The position numbers and the translations under genes are program-made. Of a stretch of 64,000 nucleotides of DNA, positions 26,801-41,800 are shown piece after piece; positions within the stretch are counted from its first letter, which is position 1; every line of letters begins with the position of its first letter. This DNA is from Hanleya hanleyi (Eukaryota; Mollusca; Polyplacophora; Lepidopleurida; Hanleyidae): the NCBI GenBank assembly GCA_036873755.1, contig JAVTVY010039217.1, forward strand, positions 95,451-159,450, read 5' to 3'. A model generated the notes under the pieces. It made no database searches. It was not told the DNA's origin and saw only the letters and a program-made list of their open reading frames with translations.

Positions 26801-29800
26801 TAGTGTACATTTGAAGAGCAGTCATGACCCCCCCCCCCGAGATACTGCAATAATTTGAATTGACCTTCATAAAACAGGTCAAGGTGAATCGAATTGAAAA
26901 GGCTTCTAGTCAATCATCAGTTGCTTTTGTAGTATGAATTTGGAGAGCCAGGATGTAATCCCTCAAGAGTTATCACCAATACTCAAATTTGACCTAGATA
27001 AGGCCACACAAAGTTAATTAATTGGTTCTCAGGCCATGACTTTACAAAAAGTGGTGAGGGAGGCAGGTTTTTTTTTTTTTTTTTTTTTTCGCGTTTGGAA
27101 GATCGTCCGCGATAATATTTTCTTTTGTCGTTTATGGAAATGAAAGGAGCTGGACAGAGAAAATAAATGGCCAGGGAAGTAGGTAAATATGTATTCTATC
27201 CAAACGAGCACAAAGCGGTAGGTATTATTGTTTTTTTATGAGTGCAAATCCACCCACTATTAACCAGGTCGGGAGAAGAAAATTTTGCGATAGAAAATTT
27301 CGGTTCAACGGCTGAACCCTGCATTGTCAATATCACAAAATTAAATGTCAGCAGGGTTCAGCTTGTTGAACTAGTGTACATGTAGCAGTGCTTTTCGAAG
27401 ATGTTATTTATCTCTAAAATAAATAAAAGATATCTGTATTTTCACAGGTTCCTATGTCATGCATGTTTATGAGTAACTCAGTGAGGAAATGGTCTGAATC
27501 TTTCTGAGATTCTACTGAAGGTCACATCTGATGCTGTTGTTTCTTCATTGACAACTGACAAGAAAGACCGGACTACTGATTTCAGGAAATCTGAAACTTT
27601 CAATTTTTATTCAAACTGAACGAACAATTTTTCACCCAAACTCTGATTGAAGCATGTATCTCATGTTTTCCATACTACCCCGATATGAAACTATTCCGTC
27701 GGTCATTCTAAAATTGAAACCACCTACTTGCCTGAGTCCGATTTCCTATGATCTAGATGTAGATCGGGCAGTATGTCTAAAGTATCTGCCATATGTTTTG
27801 ACCACAGGCCCTATATTTGCCGATGTGAAAATCCTCTGAAATGTTCCAGTATTTGATGAATTAACAGACACCACGCGCTCGAATGTTTCAGAATTAAACT
27901 CCTCTGGCACGTTCACACAGTCAAAATCTCCTCCGCCAACAAACGCCAAGTTCACAAATTCTTTGACGGTTGTTGAATCTAATACCGGGCATATTGTCCA
28001 CGGACATATAGCAGTCCCCTTTCGGACGATTGTCAGCGAAACTAATGCAGGCATGACTAGATATAATCGACGTAGGGATATCCAATCGTGGAGACAAAAT
28101 CGAGAACTCCCGACCGTTTCCATCATGCCATCTTTCATGCCAACATTCAACATCCGGTAGATCACGTGGTGCGCAGAAGGAAGGAAGTTGATGAAATTAT
28201 CTCCCTTTACTTGTCCATGTGCCAAACAAGTCTGTCGCATTTTTCATTTTTCCGATCTCGATCAAATTGATTTCCTTGTCGCAAGCTTTGTTCCACGGAC
28301 TAAGAATTATTTTCACACATATTTTAATGATAATAGGACAGGATAAAACGTTTCTAGCGGCCGATTTTTTAGTGAGGCGGGCGGTGCTCGAGAACCATAT
28401 TTTTTTTTTTACTCCGAATGGGATAAAAAAATTTGATGCGGCGGGTTTTGGAGAGACGCGGCGGGGCCTGAGAACCAAGTAATTGAATTTGTGTGGCCTA
28501 AAATAGGTCAAGTTCTGTCATATTCATTAGGCTCTGAACCATCACCATTTGCATCTGTATATGCATTTAGAAATCTGGCTATAATCCATCAATAGAGATG
28601 TATTAACAAGAAATATAGGAGGAAAGTAACTCCGTATATACTTAGAAAAGACATCTTGTGATTCAATATTTCAACATATATTTATGCCATCATCAGGAAT
28701 ATTTACACAAGATGTCTTTTCTAAGTATATTCGGAGTTACTTTCCTCCTATATTATATCAAATTACTCAGTGGAACCACAGATTAATAAGCAAGATGGGC
28801 AGACAGATGGACGTACGGACCAAGCAGACAATACCCTTCGGCCAAACTTAGCAGTGGGCTAAACATCAATAGGCTTGGACATTTTTGCCATCACAATCCA
28901 GAGTCTGAACTCTACATATATGATAAACAACCATGGTATGGTCCCCGCCTACTTACCAGAATGTACGCCCACCTCCATAGTGATGGAGTTGATTCGACGG
29001 AGCTCTGAAAATGAGGTCAATGTCCCATACATCTGCTTGGCCCACTCTATCAACTCGTCGCTGTTGTCAGGCAGATATTCGTGGATCACGCTCTGCCGCA
29101 GGCTGAAGTTGTGAAAAAGAATGGTCGACGACTTGGATATCTGAAAGAAGTGAGATAAATAAATTAACAAGAGCCAAAATTGTCTACAATATATGCTGCA
29201 AATTTGACATCCAACGTTCAGCTTCCACTTCGTCGTAGTTCAGGAAGAGGGTGTGGAGAGACTTGTCCTTCAGTTCAGTACGTCGGAACCCCTGCCGGGA
29301 AGTCAACCATTACAACATGTACATTGTGCCCATAAAACGTATATATACTTGCTATTATTTTGCTTTAAGGTTTCCAAAGCTAAATATGCTAACGATTAGC
29401 CTGAAATGTCTATCAACATGTATCGTATTATTCACGTCACCATTCATTACAGAAATTTCATGATTTCATAATCTTTATTTAATTATCTTACCACAAATAA
29501 ATGTCTCATCGGGGAAGCATCTCGTATCTTGACAGTCTCAACTCTCCAAGTGGTTGGACCATGGGATTTCAAAATGATCACCAGGGGCTCTTTGTATTTA
29601 CCTGAAGAAAGTAGACACATGCTTATTTGATCAATGAAAGATACATTTAACAGGGTTCATATATACTCAAAATTGCACAAGTTTTCCAGGACTTTCCAGC
29701 TCGAAAATTCTAATTTTCCAGGAGTCTTCATAAAGATGAGCAAATTAACTAAGTTCAGGAACAAATTTTGTCACAGTAACGCATATCTTCAGATCACTAG

Positions 29801-32800
29801 TTCTCCCAGAAGACAAAATAGTTCTTCCAGGAGTTTAACTTTATTTTTGAGCATTTTACAGGACTTTCAAGTTTAGCAATTAATTCCAGGAGGTTTTTGG
29901 ACCCTGATTTAAGGTCCTATTGAAAAATATATTCATAAAGATGCAACCGGCCCCTTAACTGTTTAGTTTCTAAAGATGAGATTAGCAGTCTGAATTATTA
30001 CTGGTCTAATATGTGATATAATGTAGGTAAATTCTCTAATAATTCAATTGCAGGAAATGAGATCAATACAATCAGGGGGTGGTCAAATTTATTAAAACAA
30101 AAAGTTGACAAAATGGTCTAAAATCATGCAGAAAAATTCCTTATTTCTTTGTTACTTTAATAATGGTTTTAGTAGGGATCAAATTTATCAGAGCTGATTG
30201 AATTTTGTCCTCATAAATTGGGGGGGGGGGAGATAATTTTAATATGACGAACAAATTAATAGAGGATAGGTGAAAATGATCATGCAAACTTTCATTACGA
30301 GTTTTAAATATAAATTTACCAAGGTGACTGGGCTAACAATGACCATTAACTAAATGGAAACCATGTCATTTTATGGTGTTGGTCTTTCTTCATCCAGTTT
30401 CTGAGTCGTTTTGATCATTTTCAACCATGAATCTTTTCTCATTTGGGATGACATCACAAAATAAATTGTGTTATTAGTTACTTCTTTATTTGTAGTAAAA
30501 TGATAAATGTAGTTTATCAATGTAGATAACTTTGATCTAGAACTAAATAAATATGAAATATTTAACTCCAAAAAAGGTGTGGTTCATTCTTTGCTCAATA
30601 TTTTGTCATTTAATTCTGCCATCAGCAGAAGTATGTCCATGTATCTGTTGGTAATTCTGTATAATTTAACTGACCTCGGTGTTGGTGTGGCTTGATCAAA
30701 AGAGAAACCTCTTGCGGACTGACATCAGCACCCCCTACTGGTAGGTCTTTCAGGTTGATAGCGTGAACTTCTTGCCCGGCCTCTGTCGTATAATTACTAG
30801 CACACCAATGGGTTACTTCAACATTGTGTTCCAGAAAGGCCCGAATATATGGGGAATGAAATGGGCTTGAAATGCTGCACTTCCCTTGTCCTAGAGAATC
30901 CCCTACAAGGGAGAGAAATTTTGTTAGACAATCATTTCAATTTCAAGTAACAGAGCAATATCCAGGGGCATCACACCAATATTACTCCAAAAGCAATAAA
31001 ATATTGAGTGCGTCACTGCCTGAATATGATTTTACCTTGCTTTCAACAATATAAGTCATATGATCACGACTTTTGGGTCCTATTTTATTCATACATAGAA
31101 ACACCATGCATGACGGGTTCCCCAGTTAGCAGCATCTTAATACAAGCTAGCTGAGGAGCCTTAATTCTTTCCACAACCTGGAGTGTGCATGACATACCAG
31201 GTCAATCCATGAAAGCCCCAAAGGAACAATTAAGTGAGCAACTGTACACTGAATATTAATAATTGATCAGTTGTAATTGGCATTATCCGACGACTATGTC
31301 ATTTAGACTTTGATATTTGAATCAATTATGTTAATTATTCTGTTTCATTAAAGCAGTCGCATTTATTTGGGAAACGCATCCTATTTCATAGTACAAGTTG
31401 CGTGCAACTTAATCCTGGAGAATCCCCACAGAGTTATTACCGTACTACAAATTGCATTGTGGGAATGGGCCTAACTAACAGTAAGTCGAGGAAGACGAGT
31501 AAGGCCATCCACAATAATATTTGTGTATCCAGTAACCCTACCTACCCATATATTTTGTAGTCAAAAAAAAAAGTTTGGGTAGGCAATTTTTTTTATTTCT
31601 ATGTTTTTCAGCAGAAATCTGTGAAATACTATACAAAAAGGTCACAAATCCATTAAAAATAAAATAAAAGAAATAAAAAAATTTAAATTCCTGCCTACCT
31701 ACCTACCCAAATTTTCTAAAGTTGGTTACTGGAAACAAAAATATTATTGTGCATGGCCTAATCTTGCATACTACCCTATTTCTTCTAATTTTTCGAACAG
31801 CATTAAAAGACTTAAAAGAAAGAAAACCCTTCTTTATGGCAACTGAGTCTAAATATTGAGGCTTGGATATGTTATTCATCCCAAGAACTGAAAAGATAAC
31901 TGGTAAAATTTGTAGAATGTAAACAGAATTTCTCTCTGCAGATGCCTGAATTTAAATTTTGCCATCTGAATAATTAGAAATACGAAGCTGCGCATCTGAA
32001 AACCCCTCGGCTCTGGGCGCCAGTCATTTTGTATTCAATTTGAACCAAGATGTCAGGAACACCAAGCAGTCAAGATACAAATATACCGGTACAGATTATC
32101 AAAAATGTTGCAATTAGAAATGGACCTTAAGGTTTCCATCCAATCAGAGAAACCGGTATTCATTACATAAATCTCTTGATGCATCGATGATGTATACCAA
32201 ATTTTACATTGAGCATTTGAACAGTATCAGAGATAGAGATCATTAATGATTTTGTATAAATTAAAGATGGCCGCCCATCCTTCCCGCCACTCAGAGGAAC
32301 TGATGTCGTTATTCATTAATGCAAGTCTTCATACATCGATGCTGTAAACCAAGTTTCGTATAGAACACTTAAATGGTATCAGAGATATACATAATTAAAG
32401 ATTTTGCATAAATAAAAGATGGCCGCCAAGATTTCTGCCCAATCAGAGAAACCAGATCTGTCATTCATCGTAAGTCTCTTGATGCATCGATGATGTATAC
32501 CAAATTCTACATCAAGCACTTCCAACGGTATGAGAGATAGAGATCATTAATGATTTTGCATAAATTAAAGATGGCCGCCCATCCTTCCCACCAGTCAGAG
32601 GAATTGACGTGGTTATTCATTGCAAGTCTCTGGATACATCGATGCTGTATACCAAGTTTCGTATAGAACACTGAAATGGTATGAGAGATATACATTATTA
32701 AAGATTTGGCATAAATTAAAGATGGCCACCAAGGTTTCCACCCAATCAGAGAAACCAGAACTGTCATTTATCGTAATTCTCTTGATGCATGGATGATGTA

Positions 32801-35800
32801 TACCAAATTTTACATTGAGCACTTCAACAGTATCAGAGATAGAAATCACTAATGATTTTGCATCAATCAAAGATGGCCATCAAGGTTTTCGGTCAATCAG
32901 GTCCCAATTCAAAGTATCTGGATGTATCGATGATGTATATCAACTTTCATATAAAACAATTGAATGGTAACAGAGATATGTATCATTATCGATTTCGCAT
33001 AAATTAAAGATGGCCTTCAGGGTTTCCAGCTAATCAGAAAAGCCGGTTTGGTAATTTATTGAAAGTTGCTTGATGTATCGATGATGTATACCAACTTTCG
33101 TATTGAACAGTTGAATGGTTTCCGAGATATGGATCATTATCCATTTTGCATAAAATTAAAGATGGCCGCCAAGGTTTCCACCCAATCAGGTCCCAATTCA
33201 ATAGGCTTCTGGTCCTAGACTAGGTAAATAAGCATACCAAATTTGGAATTCATCAGTGGAACCGTTTTCCGGCTATCTCGCTCACGTACGGACGTACGGA
33301 CAGACGGACGTACAAGGCGACGACAATACCCCATGGCCAAAATTGGCCGAGGGGTAAAAAAAGGGTATGTATGTATCACAGGCTAGAATACATCAAGGAT
33401 GATCAAGAAACTTTTTACAGTTTGTGTTTGTCATCCATGGAGCCCGTCAACTCCAGGAACTAATTTACACTTTGCAATGCATGGTTGTGGTGATTCCAAC
33501 ATTGAAACTCGAACTTGTTGGCACTGATGCTGCGTGAAAAGCACAGAAAAAAAAGCAACAACTATTTCCTAGTCCATAGCCTGAACATTTATTAACAGCT
33601 TTAAGCAATACACGTTCTGTGTAAGGACTGAAGCATCTCCACTATTTACGATCTGCTACATTTATGTATATCACACACAATTATTGTCTGATGTGAGACA
33701 TCTGCACAAGTCCAGTAATCCCTAAATTTACCTGGACCTTTTTGGTGATTCAGACGAGTTCTCGATGCGTTGCGTCTATTACAAAACCTCGTACATTTCA
33801 CCCCTAGAGGTTGTTTTGAATTGGCGTGTAGGTATCTGAAGCCTGCGGTTTTCACTTTGACACCCGATGTCGATATCAAAGGTATTCAGGCCGGTGATGA
33901 AATTCAAACCAGTCAAAACTCAAACCTCACTGCAGATTGGCCTGATGAGCTGCTTCAGTGTGCTTACAGATTGGTTCGGTTCAGTGGAAACTCCTCGAGC
34001 TATTTATCTTCTGAACTGCTATCGGTAACTAACCAAGCCAGTGTATCGATCGTAACGTATCGATTTGATGTATGCAAATTTTGTGAGATGTTCATTTTTT
34101 GTCCCCTCGGGAGTTGTTGTTTTTGGGGCCATCAACTCTTTTCAGACAAATTAGTACATAGTCCATTCCTTGATGTTTGACTATGGCTGCTGGCCTGTCT
34201 GTTAACATTAATCCAGAGCTTCTCCAAAGTTGTCCCAATTAAAGTTGCTTATGATTTCCTGATTTTGGGGTCACCGTGATTGATCATAACAATTTGATCT
34301 TGAATTCGATTTTGCTACAGGACACATTCTTTCACCTCTAATGTATCAATTGAGAAAAGCGGTGTGCTTCATGTGAGCGACAGAGATTCTGGTCTGATAC
34401 ATGTATCTGTAAGTGTATGTATCAGATAGGGAACAAAACTTGAGCTAAGCTCGTTAAACAACTCAATAGTCAGTCAGTGTTCCAATAGCTTTCAACATGT
34501 TTCAGTCATATTACCACGTGTGACTATAAGCCACAGAACAGTCCCAATGCTGCCATTTTATAGTACTGCCTCATCAAAGCACCATGCCATAAAGGCAGAT
34601 ATGAATGGCTCCAGTCATATTATCCCACTGGGCCAAACCAGTCCTTGATCTATCCTTTTAATGCTGACTGAGGAAGCAAGAATTTCCATAATATTGAAAT
34701 CTTGGGTATGACTCAGCCCAGGAGCAGCCAGGACCTCCGACTGGGATTAAATGAACGTTTCATCTTCAGGCCTTGTGATTTGAGGCGCACGATCGCGCAC
34801 GTGCACCATAATGCACCTGAAGAGGCACTGAGGCGCATTTTAAGCGCGCACCTTAAACCTTATGATCCCCTTCAAAATTTTGTCAAATTTGCCGGTTGTA
34901 GCGCCGACACAGCTCACCGAGAGGCATCGGGAGAACTGACCTGGCCAGGAGTTGTCTCCCTTTGCCGGATGCAGAAGTTATTTCTCTCACGCGCCGATGC
35001 ATTTTGGTCCCATGTGCTCAAGCAGTAAACAATATGGCGACGGCAGCTGAAGCTTTCGGTTATTAGGGTTTGCGAACAATGATTTGTCTTTTTGATTTTT
35101 CTCGGATGTCTGAGTATGGCAACTGGAAATGAACTTTGTTAGCAAATATACTGTTCTAAGACACTTAAAATCTACGGCCCACTCCATCGCGACTGAAAAA
35201 GGAAATGGATTAAATGTGTCACTTCCTAATGTTTTCTTTTTACTCAATCACTAAGGGGAGACTATTGGAGGATGAAGGTGTGATGGCCAGCACACATTTA
35301 TTTCAATTCACACCTTAAAGTTTCAAACACTGTATCACACGCCGTAAAAAAAATTAGGTGTGCATTTTAGGTGTGCTAACCACACACCTCACACGATAGG
35401 TGTGCTTTAATCACTCGCCAGGGCTGGTACAAATCACAAGGCCTGCATCTTGAAGCCAAGTTTTACATGAAAAACATGCAAGTCCAAATTACATTTAAAT
35501 TTATTTATTATTCAACTGTTACGATCATTAAATGTGCATTAATGTCCATTACATGTCAAAAATGTCAAGAACATTGAACTGGCCTTCAACTTTTCACTAA
35601 ATCATTTTTTATTGTGCAAGATCTAAACAACTTGAAAACAATGTAGTACTGTTTTCAGAGTATAGTTGGCAGGGTACTTGGGTATTTAGTAATGCACATA
35701 ATTTTGTATGCCATGCATGTGGGTTACACACCATTAAAGTACTATTACTGCCAGCATATTTAGTCATATTAGAGCGATAACAAGAGCAATAGGTTAACAT

Positions 35801-38800
35801 AAATACCAAAAAATTACGACCTAAATTCTGCCTAAACAAGTGTAAATTTTGAAGACCGTCATTCGACTGTGAGACACATATTTAAATATATTATATGCTT
35901 AATTGTTGTCGCAGCTTTTTCGGAGGTCATTCATGCTTTCACTGGCAGTTTAGATATAATATTTCAAGTTTTCTGGAATGTACGATCTTTTTTTTTCTTG
36001 GCTGTTTAAGGTAAAGTGTTAGTAAATGATTTGTGACACATGTTCATGTTCTGAGGGAGTACATGTACTGAACCTGGACCAAGCTATACTTGACCTAGAT
36101 TGACCTGGCTCTGTTAGGCTGGTATCAGATAACCTCAATATACTAAATGTACCAGGGCTGGTCAGGATTCATGGCTTCATTCAACATCACTATTACTGTA
36201 AAACTCCTAATAATCCACTGTTTTACCTGTTCATACACTTAAGGGGAGAATGACCTCTCTAAAATGGAGGTAAAAAAGGTAGTTTTTGATTTATTCATCA
36301 TAACACTTCAAAATATTCAGGTGACCCGGCTTATGTATTGTGACATGTCGCGACAGTGATTTTCCGATAAAAAGGTGCATAATCTAATTTTTAGAAGAGA
36401 ACAAAACATGTAATTAGCCACATGTGTATTATTATGCAATAATACCATCCAATGCGGACATATGTCCATAGTCACCTATGGCGGATTTGAGAAGAGTTTT
36501 GTTTCTAATTTCATTGTGCAGAAACGGAATTTCAAGTGGGTCTCTAGGTGGTGCCATGCACCTACATGTATCGACATATGGTCCCTTGTAATTGGCAGTC
36601 TCCAGTGATCCCTGGTGGCAAGATATCCACATACCAAATCAGGGAAGAATGCGAGCAATGTTATAATAATTTGACTTCTAAGAAGTGACGCCATCTTTTG
36701 GCAGATATGGACAATCTTTTCGCACGATATCCACATACCAAATTTGGAAAGAATCCCAACAAATGAGCTGGTCATTTCGACTTAATGTCATTGTGAGGGA
36801 ACAAAATTTCCAGTTGGCCTGCAGGTGCCCTTTGGCGCCATCTATGGGCATATGTGGATGACAAACCTCACTCGTGCCTATACAAATTGGTATCAGTCAC
36901 CAAAAAGAAACCGGACTATCAGACAGTTGCAGTATGTTTCCATTTTTGTAATAAGAAAATCCTTAAATTGAGAAAGCCATGTTGAATGAAAGCTCGTTTG
37001 AAAAACGGGCGAAGAGCATTTCCCCAGATAATTTTGTAACACATAATTTGGTACTCACAGGGCTTTAGATCTCTCCAATTTGGGCACACTCCCTATTAGG
37101 GGTGGCAATTTTTTTTAGGACGGGACAGTGTGTGGGGCACATACCCCTGGAGGATGAGCAATCAGGAATCATCACTGGTAGAAGTACCTCTGAGAAGGGG
37201 TTTCTTCACCAACGGGCGAAACCCAGTGTGAGGCAACACCAACTTTATTTGCGTTTCATGGGCCCACCGACATTAAAGAATCGAAATTTCAAATTGCCAC
37301 TTTTATATTTCCCATGCAAGTTTGAACATGAAGACTTTGACCTCCTTTTTATTCCTGATTGTATGAATTAGGCTGTTGTATTCTATCTGAAACAATGCCA
37401 GCAAATAAAAATGAAAAACAAAAACAAATAAATACCTTTCACGATAATTTTTCACTGAAAGTCAGCGAATTGTTGTTGCAAAATGCTGCTAATAGTTCTA
37501 AGGCAATAACGACATTCAATGTAAATCGGGAACCTTCACTGGCTGTGTGATCTATCACTGTCATGGTACCCATATTTCGACAGTGATACAGTATGTCAGA
37601 GCTAGGAAATGGAGGGTGTTTCAACAGCTCAGCCGATACAGCATGGTTTTAACTTACTGTTGAAAGCTGAGGCTGTTGGAACACATGCAAAATTCGCTAG
37701 ATTGTTCTGAAAGACAACTCACATGGGAATATACAATTATGAAAAATGAGAGTTACAACATTTGTAGGTTTCCATCAATTCTGATATGGATTGCCAAGAA
37801 AATTATACCTATATTATCTTAAAATGACAGTCCTTATCTAAACTTCATGACATGTAGAAATATTCAATGTAGGTACATACCCACTATATCCCCATACTTT
37901 ATTCATTTGTGTACAGTTTACTTAGTTCTTGCCAAATAAGCAGATTATGTATTCTTTTAATCAATTAGAGTGTGTATTGTATCACCTGAATCACACCATT
38001 TGTAGTCTGTCCAACCAGACTGACATAATTTACTGCCTTACCTATTCATAAATTTATGTGTATTGGCTAAGATCACATGCAGAAGCAAAGTAACTCCGAA
38101 TAAACTTAAACACATGGTGACAGTCTCAATATTTCGACAAAATTTTATTTGTCATCTTCAGGATGTGACGATGGATGGTTAAAATTCGGCTATCAAATCC
38201 AAAACTTAACAGTGGTGTAAAAGCTTCGAAAGAGCTACAGTTATTCAGGTAGACTAATGCTTATTATTATTTTGGTATTTTTGTTTCTAATTTCAACTTT
38301 CATATATATATTCTATTTCATCAATCACGGTTTAGATAAGATAATACAACCATCCAGCATTTCTGTGGTGTGTGTATTCCTTGTCTTGTTAATTAATAGC
38401 CATATATATAGTCTTGTATTTCCCCGTTCTGTAACTATTCAATTCTCTAGATTTTATTTCCGATTTCAATCCTAGGTACATTTCTTATGTTTCTCTAATC
38501 AACTTTTTTTTCTAATCTCTGTTTCAGTTGTTTATTCCCCTAATTGACATTTCTGCTGCCACTAAACACACTCACACACCTCAGTAAATCACCACCCTTC
38601 ACTATTAATCCTTATCTAACTATTGCCATTTCAATTGTGTATTGCCAGGCCTACATGTATGTGGTGTGTGTATTCCTTGTCATGCCTATGTGCCACTCAT
38701 GTTTATCTTGTTATGTTCACATATTATCCGATTGGCTATTGCCCTCTAATTTTGTGTATCGAACCATTTCAGTCTTTGTTACATGTAGTTGTTTCTGTAT

Positions 38801-41800
38801 ATAAGAGCCTGTATCTGCTGTTATATCATATCCTGAAGATGACAAATCAAATTTTGTCGAAATATTGAGACTGTCACCATGTGTTTATTAAGTTTATTCG
38901 CAGTTACTTTGCTTCTGCATTATGCCAAGCTTATCAGTGGATCAACACGACTAAGATCACATTATGCCTTGTATATATACTGTGCGTATGCAGCTGTTTG
39001 TAACTTTGTTCACTGCTGGAGATGCTAGAACTAGTAGCGAAATATATGGAATGAAATTGTCATCCCCACCCAGAGTTGCTTTTCTTCTCTATTATTGGAA
39101 AATCATCAGTGGTTCCAATGGATTACTTCATTTAGATATACATGTAAAAATTTCTCAGGTGGGATGTGCCATATAGCAGGTATGTAGAAGTTCCACTTCA
39201 AAATCTTTCTACTTTTTCAGTTCAAAAAATTATTATCAACAGTTGTAACTATCCTGTCAAAATGCAATGGTATGTGCAATTTCAATCTCGAGTTTCAAAT
39301 AAATTCTGGGGACCTCCACATAAAACAAAAAATTGAGCATTAACTGATTGATAATTTGTGATTTTATTCAAACTAAAGTCATGAGAATTTCATATATTTA
39401 AAAAAAAATGGCTATTTGGCATGTGAATTATAACAATGGGGATGTTACATTCATGTTCAGCAAAACAGAATTACTTTTCCCTGATTAAGAAGCAAATTTC
39501 CGTTTTTGTGAAAACAAAACCTTATTTGGAGACGCATTTTTGTGTCTCCATGATTCGCCAACACCACCAAAATCTTGTCAGTCCTTTGCCTATCTTGCAA
39601 GATCATTATACCCAAATTTCATGGAAATCAAACACGTTGTTTAGAACGGAAGTTTTGACATTAAGTCAGATAATTGAGATTTTTCATTTAAATGGCAATT
39701 TGGTTCGCACCGACAGGGAATTATCATGTCGGCAATCCTATATTTATGCTTGGCAACCTAGAATAGAACAGTTTTTAAATATTTCTCGGAGCGAATTGGT
39801 AAATTTTCATTTCACAAAAAACTTTTTTTTTGAGACGCAAAAAACTTGCCTTTATAGTTACGCCAGCTACACCAAAACCTTTTCAGCACATTGCCTATCC
39901 TTCAAGACTATTGTAATGAAATTTCAAAGAAATCAGACAAGCCGTTCAGATGAAATCGTCAGAGAAAGGTTTATCTATGCTCTGACTACAACGCCACCTA
40001 GTGGTGAGCAGCGGGTATCGAAACACAACCAGACAAATTTCCCAGGCCTAAGGAGATAGCACACCAAGTCTGACCCGAAAATATTTAACGGTTTCAGAGA
40101 TATTCACGTTTAAAGTCGCGGCGGCGGCGGCGGATCCGGCGGAGCCGTTTCTCATGAAAACATAAGAGCATCCACTTTGTGGAAATGCTCTAATTACCAA
40201 TTTGAGCAGGGTGTTGTCAATGACTGTGCGAGTGAATATGATTTAACATCGCTTTCGACAATATTTCAGTCATTTCACAACGTTTGGGCACTATTTCCTT
40301 TCATGACCGGGTCCTACTCACTTTCACACCCAGATTTCCCATGGGTGTCTTTGATCATCAAAGACTTCAGAAGCAGGCACAATATTATATCTTCTCATCT
40401 CAAGTCAATATCTATTCTGAGTTCAAACTAGCTTTGGTACATATTAGCCCACCAGTTATCTTCAAGGGACTTATAATTTAGACATGCGATATGTCATTGA
40501 TCTCTAATCCATTTGAATTTCGAATTGTCGTAGAAATCGGCTTGATGTAATGAAGATTGCACTATACATTGTACATTATAACTGTGCCATACCGTGAGGT
40601 AACAAATGATAATTCTATCATCTTTAGACCACCGTTTAATGCAAGATTTCAGTCAGCACTCCAACAATATTCAAAGGAATCGAACAGATTTTTGTAAACT
40701 TTTTGGCAATCTATATATAGAAATGATCATCTTCCCTGTGCAGACCTGTCCTTACATGAGTGAGAGTAGAGCTTGCGTCAGGATACATGTACTGGGTATG
40801 AAATAGACAAACAAATTCTAGTTGCCCATCGGCAAGTACGGGCAACCAACACATCCAAATGCATTGCAACTTGGATAGAATTTGGTTGCCCAAAGAAAAT
40901 TTAGGTTGCCCCGGGCAACCGGGCAAAGGGCTATTTCGCACCCTGATGTATTCCTTTTCCCAAGGAGATGAGAAATGATAGCTATGTTTTCCCGTTGATT
41001 TTTGTAGAGTTGGACTGTTATATCATATCTATTCGGATTCTCATGGATTGTGAAAAAAAGCAAGGCCTGATCTTGTAGTTGTAGAGCAGCCCAATTGCAA
41101 ACAGCTTTGATCATTGGATGGGGGGCTTGCACAATACCAGCTACATGGATTGTATCCAATCAGATTCAGTGATTGCCATTTCCTGTTTGTCAATTTTGAC
41201 CCAGCTAACCAATCAAATGACAGATGAACTACCACTTACAGTTTATCTCCTGGTCCCCCATTAGAGTTGAATGTAGGCGGAATATTTAGTGGAATTTTCA
41301 TATAAAAAGATGTGTTGAATAGTCTGAAATATGATGGTCCATGGAAGTCTCAGGAGATGACTGAACTCACAGCTATATCGACGTGGACATTGAAGCGTGT
41401 TGATAGTGAGAATTCTCCTTTAGCTCAGTTAGTGGGTAACTGTACTTTTAAGTAAGAGGGTAACTGTACTTTTAAGTAAGAGGTCAGTAATTCAATTTAT
41501 AGTCAACCAGAGCCCCCCACTCCCCCCCACCACCCCACCCCACCCCAGTACAACAATTTCAAGCTACTGTATTGACACAGTCATGAAGAGAAATTAAGTG
41601 GAGATCTGTATGTACACTGATATTAATCTATGCAGTTTCAAAGATGAAAATCCTAGCTTCTCAACACTGTAACAAATACTGGGCCAATATTCAGATTGAG
41701 TTTAGACACCCATACCTGTTAAGGAGCCTGGAATGGCATAGTGAAAGAATTGGAAAAACCCATGAAGGAGCATTAAATGATATAAATACAGCCAGACATC

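Noticed and set aside
31010..31060. Alternative first coding exon of TGFBR3 near exon 2
   Set aside because: ATG with a GTAAAA donor exists, but it encodes no signal peptide; 42908-42833 fits in phase and composition.
33770..34180. 136-codon plus-strand open frame
   Set aside because: No family resemblance and no supporting splice or start signals; it is within intron 1 on the opposite strand.
38825..38880. Hammerhead ribozyme (CTGAAGA, paired GACAAA/TTTGTC, then GAAA)
   Set aside because: The core and stem II fit, and 28.7 kb has a similar core, but stem I does not pair and stem III is at most 3 bp.
39436..40059. 207-codon plus-strand open frame
   Set aside because: It lies in a tandem-core repeat, has repeated segments and matches no family.
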